Of a DNA stretch of 64,000 bases, positions 34,198-44,100 are shown piece by piece. A program made the translations under genes and the position numbers. Below the pieces are notes generated by a model. The model did no database searches and had not been told where the DNA came from. It was given only the letters and a program-made list of their open reading frames with translations. Source of the DNA: Candidatus Neptunochlamydia vexilliferae (GTDB lineage: Bacteria > Chlamydiota > Chlamydiia > Chlamydiales > Simkaniaceae); NCBI RefSeq assembly GCF_015356785.1, contig NZ_JAAEJV010000003.1, positions 1-64,000 of the forward strand, in the 5' to 3' direction. Each line of letters opens with the position of its first letter. Position 1 is the stretch's first letter.

Positions 34198-34291
34198 TTC
34201 CAAAAGCACCTCCAAAGGAATTAATCGAAAGATTACACTCTAAGCTGATTAAAAATTTTTCACAATCAAAATTTATGCACCTATCTTTCAG

Positions 34292-34321
34292 TTGACAGTA
34301 GGTGGCAACCAAGGGTAAAAT
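34292..34321 (+). promoter_or_regulatory. Promoter with extended shared motif
   Basis: TTGACA and TAAAAT have an 18-base spacer, GTAGGTGGCAACCAAGGG. The pair lies about 25 bases before the ATP-grasp-like gene. The spacer resembles that of the promoter at 44654-44683. Confidence 0.55.
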
Positions 34322-34343
34322 TTCTGACAAATAAGGATTAAAA

Positions 34344-35291
34344 ATGAAGACGTTACATGTTTGTAATGTAAACTTTGAATGGGAGCTTGAAAACCGGTCA
34401 AAAATGGGGGTTAAGGACTCTTTTATGGTCCACCCCAACTATTTGCAGCTCCAGTTTCTCCCCTTTTTGTATGCCAAGCCGGGCGATGGGGTCGTTGTCA
34501 CCCACCATCCTCCCGAAGTGCCAGAAGGAATTGCCGTCCATCTTTTTGAAGATGAGATCGAGGGGTATGATCGGATTGAGACCTGGGGATGGTCCAAGGC
34601 GATTGAGCGGTGGTCTCCCCTCCCCTATAAAGTGCCCGATTGTTTACGCGAGGTCGCCTCCAAAGCTTTCTCCTTTACCCACAGCCCCAACCTTCCAGGA
34701 GCAAAACTGCTCCACCATCCCGAAGAAGCAAAAGGATGGATTGCCGAGGGACCCTACCCAAAAGTGCTTAAGACTTGCTATGGAATGGCAGGAAGACGGC
34801 GGATCATTTTGGAAAAGCCAGAGGATTATGAAAAAGCTCAGGCTCAAGTCCTAAAAGAGTTTGAGCGGGGACACCAGCTGATTGGAGAGCCTTGGGTGAA
34901 CAGGCAGATGGATTTTTCAACGCAGTGGGTCCTTGGCGATGAGATCACCTATTTAGGAGCGACGGTTTTAGAAAATACAAAGTGGGGAAATTATAGTCGC
35001 ACCTATGTGGGTCAAGACATTCCCTTTTTAGAAGAGCATCTAGAAAAAGTGCAGTCTCCCTTAAAACATCTTTGGGCACGGGGTTTCCGAGGCAATCTTG
35101 GAATCGACGCAATGGTTTACGACAATAAACTCCATCCGATAGTGGAGATCAATACCCGGAAAACGATGGGGTGGCTCGCCTTAAAATTGGGGAAAAGTTT
35201 GGCTTATGAAAATGGGACCCAAGGGCTCCTTCCCAGCTTTTTAATGACAGACAAAAAAATTCCGTTTCAGAAACAGCTCGTCCTGTTATAG
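34344..35291 (+). CDS. ATP-grasp-like protein of unknown substrate
   Basis: The 315-residue soluble protein shows ATP-grasp traits: a lysine region KVLKTCYGMAGRRRIILEKP (about 140-160), an EPWVNRQMDFSTQWVL strand segment (about 190-206), and the metal and catalytic end GNLGIDAMVYDNK with PIVEINTRKTMG (about 250-278). The family normally joins a carboxylate to an amine or thiol through an acyl-phosphate. The substrate cannot be read from sequence. It is followed by murA after 8 bp, so a cell-envelope role is possible. A good promoter precedes it. Confidence 0.7.
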   Translation: MKTLHVCNVNFEWELENRSKMGVKDSFMVHPNYLQLQFLPFLYAKPGDGVVVTHHPPEVPEGIAVHLFEDEIEGYDRIETWGWSKAIERWSPLPYKVPDCLREVASKAFSFTHSPNLPGAKLLHHPEEAKGWIAEGPYPKVLKTCYGMAGRRRIILEKPEDYEKAQAQVLKEFERGHQLIGEPWVNRQMDFSTQWVLGDEITYLGATVLENTKWGNYSRTYVGQDIPFLEEHLEKVQSPLKHLWARGFRGNLGIDAMVYDNKLHPIVEINTRKTMGWLALKLGKSLAYENGTQGLLPSFLMTDKKIPFQKQLVLL

Positions 35292-35299
35292 TCACGTTT

Positions 35300-36658
35300 A
35301 TGGATCGATTAAAAATTACTGGGGGAACCCCTCTAAACGGACATGTCAAAGCAGCAGGCGCTAAAAACGCTATTTCAAAGATGCTTGTTGCTTCCCTTCT
35401 CTCCGATAAAAAGTGCATTTTCACGAACGTTCCCAATATTTCTGAAGTTGAAACAACGGTCAACCTCTGCAAAGAGATTGGAATGGAGGTGAAGTGGGAG
35501 AAGGAAGAGGGGCGGATGGAGGTGATCACCAAAGAGGTGAAGTCTTCTTATGTCCCCTTGAACTTTTCAGGAGCCAATCGGATCCCCATTTTGATGATGG
35601 GAGCGCTGTTAGGGCGGACAAAAGAAAACATTATTGTCCCCACGGTGGGAGGGTGCAAAATTGGAAAACGCCCTGTTGATTTTCACATCATGGCCCTTGA
35701 AAAATTGGGGGCAAAAGTGGAATATCGCACCATTAAAAAAGAGCAAGCCTACTTTGCCCATGCTCCTGAAGGGATGAAGGGGGCCATTGTTGAACTTCCC
35801 TACCCTTCTGTGATGGCGACTGAAAATGCGATCCTTGCCGCCTGCCGCGCGAAAGGGCAAACCGCCATTCGAGGGGCTGCGATGGAGCCTGAAGTGATCG
35901 ACCTCATCCTCTTCTTGCAAAAGCTTGGCGTTGTGATTTATGTCGATGTCGATCGAACCGTCTATGTCCGAGAAACGACCCAGTTTTATGAGGTGGAGCA
36001 CAAGGTGATCACCGATCGGATCGAAGCCGCTTGTTTTGGAATGGCAGCGATCGCCACAAAGGGGCGGGTCTTTGTCGAGGGGGCAGAGCAACCCCATATG
36101 GTCACTTTCCTCAACAAACTCCGCCGGATCAATGGAGGGTTTGCCGTTAAGGAAAATGGAATAGAGTTTTTCTATCAAGGTCCCCTCAAGGGAGGACTCC
36201 ACCTAGAGACCGATGTCCACCCCGGCTTTTTAACCGATTGGCAACAACCTTTTGTTGTCCTTCTTACACAAGCCGAAGGAAGCTCGGTTGTTCATGAAAC
36301 GGTTTATGAAAACCGTTTTGGATATGTCAAAGCGCTGAAAGAAATGGGAGCCCACATGGAACTGTTTACCCAGTGTTTGGGTGACCGTCCTTGCCGCTTT
36401 GCGAATCAAAACTATGAGCATAGCTTGATCGTCAAAGGGCCGACAGCATTTCGGGGAAAAGAGATTGTTATTCCCGACCTTCGCGCGGGCTTTGCCTATG
36501 TCATGGCCGCCCTTCTTGCCCCTGAAGAGAGTATCCTTTCGGGACTCCCTTACCTCGATAGAGGCTACGAGCACCTAGAGGAAAAGCTCCAAGGACTGGG
36601 CGCCAATATCACCCGTGTTAAAGCCCCTAAAGAGGAATTGCAACTTAGCTCTAGCTAG
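35300..36658 (+). CDS. murA: UDP-N-acetylglucosamine 1-carboxyvinyltransferase
   Basis: The 452-residue enzyme starts peptidoglycan precursor synthesis. The N-terminal AAGAKNAISKM carries the Lys-Asn pair. The reactive-loop cysteine is in VGGCKIGKRPVDFHI (about 117-131). TDRIEAACFGMAAI and the C-terminal DLRAGFAYVMAALL, with the conserved Arg, follow. The cysteine means fosfomycin should be able to react, unlike Chlamydia, whose MurA has Asp there. The gene is close to argS as in CT454-CT455. The start is an ATG 8 bp after the ATP-grasp-like gene. Confidence 0.94.
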   Translation: MDRLKITGGTPLNGHVKAAGAKNAISKMLVASLLSDKKCIFTNVPNISEVETTVNLCKEIGMEVKWEKEEGRMEVITKEVKSSYVPLNFSGANRIPILMMGALLGRTKENIIVPTVGGCKIGKRPVDFHIMALEKLGAKVEYRTIKKEQAYFAHAPEGMKGAIVELPYPSVMATENAILAACRAKGQTAIRGAAMEPEVIDLILFLQKLGVVIYVDVDRTVYVRETTQFYEVEHKVITDRIEAACFGMAAIATKGRVFVEGAEQPHMVTFLNKLRRINGGFAVKENGIEFFYQGPLKGGLHLETDVHPGFLTDWQQPFVVLLTQAEGSSVVHETVYENRFGYVKALKEMGAHMELFTQCLGDRPCRFANQNYEHSLIVKGPTAFRGKEIVIPDLRAGFAYVMAALLAPEESILSGLPYLDRGYEHLEEKLQGLGANITRVKAPKEELQLSSS

Positions 36659-36672
36659 GTTATAATGCTCTC

Positions 36673-37626
36673 ATGTCCAATTGGCGCGCCCTGCAAAGGG
36701 AAAACTTTACCCAAATCGACAAGCTTGCCGACTTTCTCGAGCTTGCCCCTGAAAAAAGAGAAACACTTTTAAAGGCTCCCCCCTTCCCGCTGAATTTCCC
36801 CAAAAGACTCGCCGAAAAAGTGACAAAAAATAGCCTAAGCGACCCGATCCTCCGCCAGTTTCTTCCAATCGTCGAAGAAACAAAGGAAACTGCTGGCTTT
36901 TCATCCGATCCCGTTTGCGACGCCTCCTTTCAAAAAACGCCCCACCTCCTCCAAAAATATGGAGGGCGGGCCCTTCTCATCACCACCAGCGCCTGCGTCA
37001 TGAATTGCCGCTTTTGCTTCCGACAAAACTACCCTTACGAAGGGGGACCCAAAACCTTTGAAAAAGAGCTCGAGATGTTACAGAGTGACCCCTCGATCCA
37101 CGAAGTGATCCTGAGCGGGGGCGATCCCCTTTCCCTTTCCGACGAAAAACTTGGGGAGCTCATCAGGGCGCTAGAAACAATTCCCCACCTCAAACTTCTC
37201 CGGTTTCATACCCGCTTTCCCATTGGGATCCCCGAGCGGATCACAGAAGAGCTTGTGAGTTTACTAAAAGAGACCCGCCTCCAGCCGATTTTTGTGTTGC
37301 ATACCAACCACACCAATGAACTTGATGGGGAGGTCTTTGCCGCACTGAAAAACTTGGGAGCCCCCCTTCTAAGTCAAACCGTTTTACTCCATGGAGTGAA
37401 TGACGATGTCATAGCCCTTAAGGAGCTTTTCTTAAAGCTAGCGGCACACGGAATTCTCCCCTACTACTTGCACCAATTGGACCGGGTCAAGCAGGCCCAC
37501 CATTTTGAAGTTCCCATAGAAAAAGGAAAAGAGCTCATCGCCGCCTTAAGGAAAGAGCTTCCTGGGTATGCCGTTCCCACCTATGTGCAAGAAGTAGCGC
37601 ACGAGCCCCACAAAACTCCCCTATAA
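36673..37626 (+). CDS. epmB: EF-P lysine 2,3-aminomutase (radical SAM)
   Basis: The 317-residue KamA-family protein has the radical-SAM cluster CVMNCRFCFRQ (about 99-109), a following GGDPLSLSDEKL segment, and PLP-binding KamA traits near HPFILPYYLHQLDRVKQAHHF. Its length is that of EpmB/YjeK, which isomerises lysine for modification of elongation factor P, rather than of full-length lysine aminomutase. The partner EpmA is not in this window. It follows murA by 14 bp. Its end overlaps the convergent ATPase by 6 bp. Confidence 0.9.
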   Translation: MSNWRALQRENFTQIDKLADFLELAPEKRETLLKAPPFPLNFPKRLAEKVTKNSLSDPILRQFLPIVEETKETAGFSSDPVCDASFQKTPHLLQKYGGRALLITTSACVMNCRFCFRQNYPYEGGPKTFEKELEMLQSDPSIHEVILSGGDPLSLSDEKLGELIRALETIPHLKLLRFHTRFPIGIPERITEELVSLLKETRLQPIFVLHTNHTNELDGEVFAALKNLGAPLLSQTVLLHGVNDDVIALKELFLKLAAHGILPYYLHQLDRVKQAHHFEVPIEKGKELIAALRKELPGYAVPTYVQEVAHEPHKTPL

Positions 37627-39042
37627 AAGCTCTGTCCAGTCGATAATATGGTCGAAATAGTCTTCTTCTATAACTTGTTGAGTACATCCTCCAATATGGA
37701 TTAGGACAGGTCGGAGAGAAAATAGTCTAGGAATAGAAAGGGTACTTAATTTTTTCTTGGTTTCTTCAACAACTTCCATCCCAACAGGATTTTTTGAAAA
37801 CTTGATTTCACAAGGGTAAAGGGTATCTTTGCATTGAATCAAGTAGTCTATTTGACACCCTTTTCTAGCTTTGGTTCGTGTCTGAAAAAAAGGACCATCA
37901 AATACATAATCAGAGGAGCAGATATTTAACTTCTCTAAAAGCTCATGACTATTATGAATGACAAGATTTTCGAATTGGAAACCCATGATCGATTCCCACT
38001 GAGTAGAAGTATAAAGTGAGCTACTTTTAAACTTTCCCCTAAAAACCTGTTGCTTATTTGGAACAATATATTTGAGATAGAAGCGCAGATAGTTATCACT
38101 CAACCGATATTTTCTTAGTTTACTTATTTTAAATGTCTTAATATCCCAAGTAAAGTCAGCAGATAAAAAACCTGCTTCTGTTAAGTCCTTAAGATACTCC
38201 GAAATAACCCTTCCATTCTCCCTTCCTATTTTGCTACAGATTTCTTCTTGATAAAGCGAGTGGTTGCTAGACAAAGCTTCTACAATGTCTTTATAAACCT
38301 CACTTCTCCTAGAAAAAAGTTCATGAAAAATCCGGTTAAATTCATTAAAAAGCAGTCCTGATTCTGTAAAACAAAGCCTTTTGATATTTTCTTCTGCTGT
38401 TAACTTTGGATCAATCGCATCAAGATATTTCGGAACACCCCCTGTTACATTTAAAACTTTAAGCTTTTCAAACGGAGAAATAGATTTTTCCCTCTTTCCC
38501 CAAAATTTTGAACACTCTGATATTGAAAGCTCTCTTAAGTTAAGCGTTAAATCAACTCGTCCAAAAAAACCTGTATTGTTTAGAATATTCTTATCAATCC
38601 AACCGGAAATTGAACTAGCTACGATTAAGATTAACTTTGGGTTTTTTTCAAAGAATCGATCCCAAGCAATTTTAAGTTTTCCGAGAAAAACAGGATCTTT
38701 TGATCCCATCCAAGAAATTTCATCCAAAGCAATCAGAACCTTCCCTTTTTGCACCTCCTTAGAAAGGGTTGAAAAAATTTCACTCCAATCATTACCTTTA
38801 ATATTTGGAAGCCCCTGACCAACCATCTGTTGAATAAACTCCTCTCTTTGAGACTGACTTGTTACCCCAGGAGTTGGGGGAATGCCTGTAAACAAATATT
38901 TTTTTGAAAAACTGTTTGAAAATTCTTCTATAAGGTAGCTTTTTCCAATACGTCTCCTTCCCTTAATTGCTATAAATCTTGCTGATCGACCTGCAGCCTG
39001 TCTTTTAAGTAACTTAAGCTCTTCTTCTCTACCTATAAACAT
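37621..39042 (-). CDS. ATPase_2/DUF234-type AAA ATPase
   Basis: The 473-residue protein begins MFIGREEELKLLKR and has Walker A IKGRRRIGKSYLIEEF, Walker B VLIALDEISWMG, the sensor ILIVASSISGW, and the VTGGVPKYLDAI motif. A winged-helix region (about 235-290) and a DUF234/restriction-like C-terminus with CQIDYLIQCKDTLYPCEIKF follow. The family is widespread in archaea and host-associated bacteria and has no settled function. It is AT-richer than the murA-epmB genes and overlaps epmB by 6 bp. Three tandem palindromes lie just upstream of its start and could be operators. Confidence 0.88.
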   Translation of the reverse strand: MFIGREEELKLLKRQAAGRSARFIAIKGRRRIGKSYLIEEFSNSFSKKYLFTGIPPTPGVTSQSQREEFIQQMVGQGLPNIKGNDWSEIFSTLSKEVQKGKVLIALDEISWMGSKDPVFLGKLKIAWDRFFEKNPKLILIVASSISGWIDKNILNNTGFFGRVDLTLNLRELSISECSKFWGKREKSISPFEKLKVLNVTGGVPKYLDAIDPKLTAEENIKRLCFTESGLLFNEFNRIFHELFSRRSEVYKDIVEALSSNHSLYQEEICSKIGRENGRVISEYLKDLTEAGFLSADFTWDIKTFKISKLRKYRLSDNYLRFYLKYIVPNKQQVFRGKFKSSSLYTSTQWESIMGFQFENLVIHNSHELLEKLNICSSDYVFDGPFFQTRTKARKGCQIDYLIQCKDTLYPCEIKFSKNPVGMEVVEETKKKLSTLSIPRLFSLRPVLIHIGGCTQQVIEEDYFDHIIDWTELL

Positions 39043-39054
39043 GTCAGTTCCTAT

Positions 39055-39200
39055 GCATCACTAAATCAATGATTGTTGATTTAATGATACTTTTTTTGCC
39101 CTTTTTTTGCATCACTAAATCAACAATCATTGATTTAATGATACTTTTTTTCAGAAAAAATCTATCACTAGATCGATATTTATTGATTTAGTGATACTTT
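39055..39200. repeat. Three tandem 32-bp palindromes, possible operators
   Basis: Copies start near 39055, 39109 and 39163. Each reads ATCACTAAATCAA, six or seven bases, then TTGATTTAATGATAC or a close variant, so each is a dyad. Copies one and two are followed by a T7 run. They occupy the gap between argS and the ATPase gene. They could bind a dimeric regulator or act as terminators. Spacing is too tight for CRISPR. Confidence 0.75.
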
Positions 39201-40935
39201 ACATACGATCTAAAGTCTTGAGGCCGAGGATCTGAAGCCCTTGGGCGAGGATCCGAGCGGTCAGTTCGCAAAGGACAAGACGGCTACTTTCTTCGGGGGT
39301 GCCCTCGACGCGGCAATCGCGGAAGAAGGCATGGAACTTTTCGGCTAGCTCGTAGAGGTAGTCGGAAAGACGGTTGGGTAAAAGCTCCCGATCCATGTGG
39401 GAAAGGGTCTCTCCAAATTGGCGGGCATGGAGCCCGAGCGCAATCTCTGTCGGGTGGGTGAGGACAATCGGAGTGGTTGCAAATAGGGCGTTAATATCTT
39501 TGTTACACTTCCGCTTAATCCCTTGAATCCGGACATAAGAGTAGAGAAGGTAGGCGGCGGTATTTCCATCAAACTTCAGCATCCGGTCGTAGCTAAAGAG
39601 ATAATCTTTCACCCGATGGCATGAAAGATCGGCATATTTAACCGCATCAACACCAAGAATTTTTGCCGACTCATCAAGCTCTTTTTCGGTCGCTTCTTCC
39701 CGCCTTTCTTCGAGGAGAAGGCGGGCACGACGAACCGCTTCTTGAAGAAGGTCGATGAGCTTTTCGGTTTCTCCGGAGCGGGTCTTGAACTTTTTTCCAT
39801 CGGCGCCTAGGACCACCCCAAAAGGAACATGTTCCACCTCTGTCTTTTCAGGGTCGTAGTAGCCCGCTTTAGTGGCCGCTCCAAAGACCATCTGAAAATG
39901 GAGCTGCTGCCCCGCATCGACAACATAGATGATCCGATCGGCTTTTTCCTCTTGGACCCGTTGGCGGAGCGCTGCTGAATCGGTTGTTGCATAGTTGTAA
40001 CCCCCATCCGATTTTTGCAAAATGAGGGGGAGGGGGCTTCCATCCTTGGCTTTAAATCCTTCTAGAAAAACGCATTTGGCCCCATCCGATTCTTCAAGAA
40101 CCCCTTTTGCTTCATAGTCTTGAACCACTTGGGCAAGCATCGGGTTATAAAAGGACTCTCCCCTTTCTTCAAGGGAAACATCTAAAAAGTCGTAAATCTC
40201 TTGAAACCCTTTGCGAGAAATCTCTCGGATTTTTTCCCAGGCTGCCAGCGCCTCTTTTTCCCCTCCTTGGAGGCTCACCACCTGGAGTTGGGCCCGCTTC
40301 TTAAAGTCGGGATCGGCATCGAAGATCTTTTTCGACTCCTTATACCAGTGCATAAGTGAGGAGAGGTCGGTCTCTTTTTCACCGGCAAGGATCTCAGGCT
40401 CTTTTTCTTTCAGGTAGGTAATGAGCATCCCAAACTGGGTTCCCCAATCGCCAATGTGGTTAAGGCGGAGAACATCATGTCCTAAAAATTCGAAGAGGCG
40501 AGCAAGACTTTCTCCAATGATGGTCGAGCGAAGATGCCCCACATGAAGCTCTTTGGCGACATTGGGAGAAGAAAACTCTACGATCACTTTTTTCTTTTCT
40601 TTGAGAGGGGGAACACCGAGACGGGGATCGGCAGCAACCGCGGTCAGTTCCTTAGAGAGAAAATCTTCTTTGAGGGTGATGTTGATAAAGCCAGGCCCTG
40701 CGATCTCAAGCTTTTCAATCATTTTCCCCAATTCCCACTTCTCTTTGATCTGCTCAGCCACTTTGCGGGGGTTTTCCTTCAGCTGTTTGGCAAGCTTCAT
40801 TGCCGAATTACACTGATAGTGGCCAAAACGGGGGTTGGTGCTTTGGGTGATGTCAGCTCCTGGCTCTACAGTAGGAAAAAGCTCTTTTAATATTTTTGTT
40901 GCCTGCTCTTGCAGCTGCTCTGATAAGTTCTCCAT
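39199..40935 (-). CDS. argS: Arginyl-tRNA synthetase
   Basis: The class I ArgRS has an N-terminal Add-1 domain (about 1-110) and FSSPNVAKELHVGHLRSTIIG with the HIGH-like HVGH. The KMSKS-like position is GADGKKFKTRSGET, and a DALR anticodon-binding C-terminus ends at LKTLDRM. The start chosen is MENLSEQL at 40935 (578 residues). The frame extends another 23 codons to 41004, but those do not resemble family N-termini. Neither start has a convincing SD. The gene is next to murA in Chlamydia, as it nearly is here. Its stop lies in the third tandem palindrome. Confidence 0.95.
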   Translation of the reverse strand: MENLSEQLQEQATKILKELFPTVEPGADITQSTNPRFGHYQCNSAMKLAKQLKENPRKVAEQIKEKWELGKMIEKLEIAGPGFINITLKEDFLSKELTAVAADPRLGVPPLKEKKKVIVEFSSPNVAKELHVGHLRSTIIGESLARLFEFLGHDVLRLNHIGDWGTQFGMLITYLKEKEPEILAGEKETDLSSLMHWYKESKKIFDADPDFKKRAQLQVVSLQGGEKEALAAWEKIREISRKGFQEIYDFLDVSLEERGESFYNPMLAQVVQDYEAKGVLEESDGAKCVFLEGFKAKDGSPLPLILQKSDGGYNYATTDSAALRQRVQEEKADRIIYVVDAGQQLHFQMVFGAATKAGYYDPEKTEVEHVPFGVVLGADGKKFKTRSGETEKLIDLLQEAVRRARLLLEERREEATEKELDESAKILGVDAVKYADLSCHRVKDYLFSYDRMLKFDGNTAAYLLYSYVRIQGIKRKCNKDINALFATTPIVLTHPTEIALGLHARQFGETLSHMDRELLPNRLSDYLYELAEKFHAFFRDCRVEGTPEESSRLVLCELTARILAQGLQILGLKTLDRM

Positions 40936-41119
40936 AAGGAGGTGATGATGGGGGTATTCACCGAAATTGTCAAGGGGAGAGGTTTCAAAATTTCCCATAA
41001 ACACATGCAGTTTTGCTTAATATGCAAAAACACACACACTTATCTGGACAGCAGCATCCTCCCCTTAATACCTCTAAATATACTACCTGACCTACAAAAA
41101 GCAGATTAATAATCTATCG

Positions 41120-44100
41120 CTAATTTGAAAAGCTAATAGAGCTAGAGGAAGATGAGGAGCTACTGCTGCTTGAACTATCTGAGGTTTGCTGTTTGAAAAA
41201 ATTTTCTACTGCATTTTGGTCTTTGAAAAATTCATTAATTGTATTTTCATTACTATCGTTCTTAATAATACTAGTTTGTTGTTGTGAGGTTTTTTTAGAC
41301 GCACAACAGCTTACCAAATGGTTATAAGCAAAACTACCCTCTTGATAAAGTCCCTTAAAACACTTATAAAGTCTGTTCAATTTATTATCATTTAATTTTT
41401 TGTTATGATTAATGGTTTTTTGCAAAAGACTCATAATCAAGGGAGTGTAAAAAGAACAAGACCGACTTTGCTGGTTATTTCTGATTAGATCATGGTTTCC
41501 TTCTATTTTTTTCCAAATATTTATAATAGGAAATTGAAAACCACCAGTAAAACTACTAACACCAGAATTTTGTAACTCTTCAGGTGTTTGGGGCCTTATG
41601 CTATGTAGTTGCTTTTCAAGCTGTTTTACCACAAATAGTGCACCTTGTTTTTTATAATTTTTAATTTTTTGTTGTATACCTAAACAATCTAGTTCAATTT
41701 CTAAAGCCTTAGTGTAAAATTCTTGTTGATTTTGCTGCTGGTTGGAGCCTCCAGCATTTTTAAAACTTAATTTCGATAACATTCTATTCGAATAGTAATG
41801 ATTATGTTCTGCTGCAACCTTAAGATGTTGTTTCATAAGGTTCAGATTTGTACCAAACTGGTTTTGATCAATCTCATACATGTAATAGCAAGTATATGCC
41901 AGTATAAACTTTGAATCCCACTGGAGGGAAGGAATTTCACAGTCTATTGTAGAAGCTTTTTGGAACATCTGCCTTGCTTTTTGAAGCTCATTAATTTTGT
42001 CTGTTTGACCAAGGTTCTTTTTCTCTTGTAAGGCCTTAAGACAACAATAACCCGCCATTAAATATCCTATAGGGCTCCCCAAATCCCCAGCCCTGTTCGC
42101 ATACTTAAATGCCTGCTCAGTATCTGGTATGCAAAGGGATCTAGGCCTGTAGTAATAGGAAGCAAGCTGCAGCATAGATTTCACATGGCCTAGTCCCGCT
42201 GCACGCCTTAGCAGCTCAAACCATCTATTTTTATCTTTTTTATGACCTGTTAAGTGAGCCCAGCCCACCCAGTACATAGCAGCGGGAATTTGATGGTCCA
42301 TTGCTTTTTCAAAGCATTTTAATCCGCTTTTCAGACGTTTACCGCGCTCAGAGCCTGTGAGACGATTAAAGTAAAGGTCGCCTAAGCTATAGAGAGCCTT
42401 ATCAAAGCCTTTACCTGCAGCTAATTTTAAATATTTTTCAGCTCTTTCATCCAAAGGCGGAGTTGATTTCACACCAACTCTTATCGGAGATTCTAACATA
42501 AGAATGCAAAGCTGTGCAAAGAAAAGTTGAGCATACAAATAATCTTTGTCTGCAAGACTCTGCAACTCAGAGAGAATACTACTCGCATTATTTACAGGCT
42601 TCCCACTTTTTAGCACGCTATAGAAGGTGTAAAATAACTGATAGGCGGCCCCTTCTGGGAAGACTGCATTATTATGGATATCAAAAGCTTGCTTCTCGTT
42701 ACATTTTAAAGCTTTTATTAGTCTTGCATGCTTGGCATATAGATTGCCACTTTTTATAGCATTGTCTAAGTCTCTCTCTACATTATCGATCAAATATTGA
42801 TATTGCCCTACAATTCCAGGCATTAAATTTGAAAGAGCTTTTAGAAAAAACCGCCCACACAAGTCTCCTCCAATAGAAGCCCTTAGAAAGTATTCAGCAG
42901 CCTTGTTCCGATCTACATTAACCCCTATACCGTCTTGGTAAGCTCTTCCAAGAGCCGCTTGAGCAAAAGGACAGTTTTCTTGAGCAGCTTCATGGAGCAA
43001 TTTGACTCCTAGATCAATGTCGGGTGCTACGCCTAAACCATAAAAAAGATAGTACCCCTGTTTTGCTTTTGCAGCTGTATGACCTAGGTTTGCTGCTTTT
43101 TTATACTGTTCATAAGCGTTGCTCCACTTTTTATAAGCTTGAGCCCATGTGTTTGATTGCAACTGATTCGAAACGTTTAAATTTTTTAAAAGCTTTTCAT
43201 TCTCAAGAGCCTCTGCGTAAAGGGAGTGCGCATTTTGAATGTCTGTATCATATTTTGTGTCCGCTATTGCATAAATATCTTGACCGGCTATTAATAAGCT
43301 TGCTAAAATAGACTCAAATTTATTTAAATATGCAGTAATATTTGCTGATTTAAGATTGTCAGCTAAAACTGCATTATGACTTGCAACAACACAATTAGCA
43401 GCCGTCTGTAAATCATAAGCTATATAGCCTTCTTGCTCTAGACGCTGCTTATTTAAGACTTCAGTACTCTGAATGTAAATTTTAGGTATAGCAAGTTTTT
43501 CTTCGTCTTTCACACACTTACAAAGCTCATTCAAATATTTTAGCGCTGCTTCTTCTGTCATCAAAACCACATAAGGAAACCGTCTATGCCACCCAAAGTA
43601 ACTTTTGGTATCGGATTCGACATGACTTTTAAGAAAAGTCTTTGTAGCGCTTGGATCCTTACATGTGTATGTATTATAAATAGCGATTTGACATTTATCA
43701 TCTGTTACATTTTTGCTACATTTTACATATATGCAGTGACCTTTATATCCAGCTTGCAAAACGAAAAAACTGTCATTTTGTTTCGAACTAAAAACTTTGT
43801 TTATTAATTTTTTATTTAAGCAACCAGCCAATTTTTTATTTTTTATCATTTTCAAAAAATAGACATGAAAAAATGTAATTAAATCACTATTAATTTGATT
43901 GATAATTAAATTTTTTAATACCCTTTTTTTTCCATGAATCGAGGTATATTCTTGCGAACTAACCTCTAAATATTTTAAAACGAAAGATTGAATCCTTAAA
44001 TATAAAAATACTTCAGGATCCCAGCGTTCTACCTTATGTTCTTCTCTAAAGATGCTGATTTTAGATATTGACTCGCTTGATAGATCCACCTGACTAATCT

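Noticed and set aside
39055-39200. Repeats resembling a short CRISPR array
   Set aside because: Only three copies, each itself a dyad with a T-run, spacers of about 10-20 bases that are not unique protospacer-like sequences, and no cas genes nearby.
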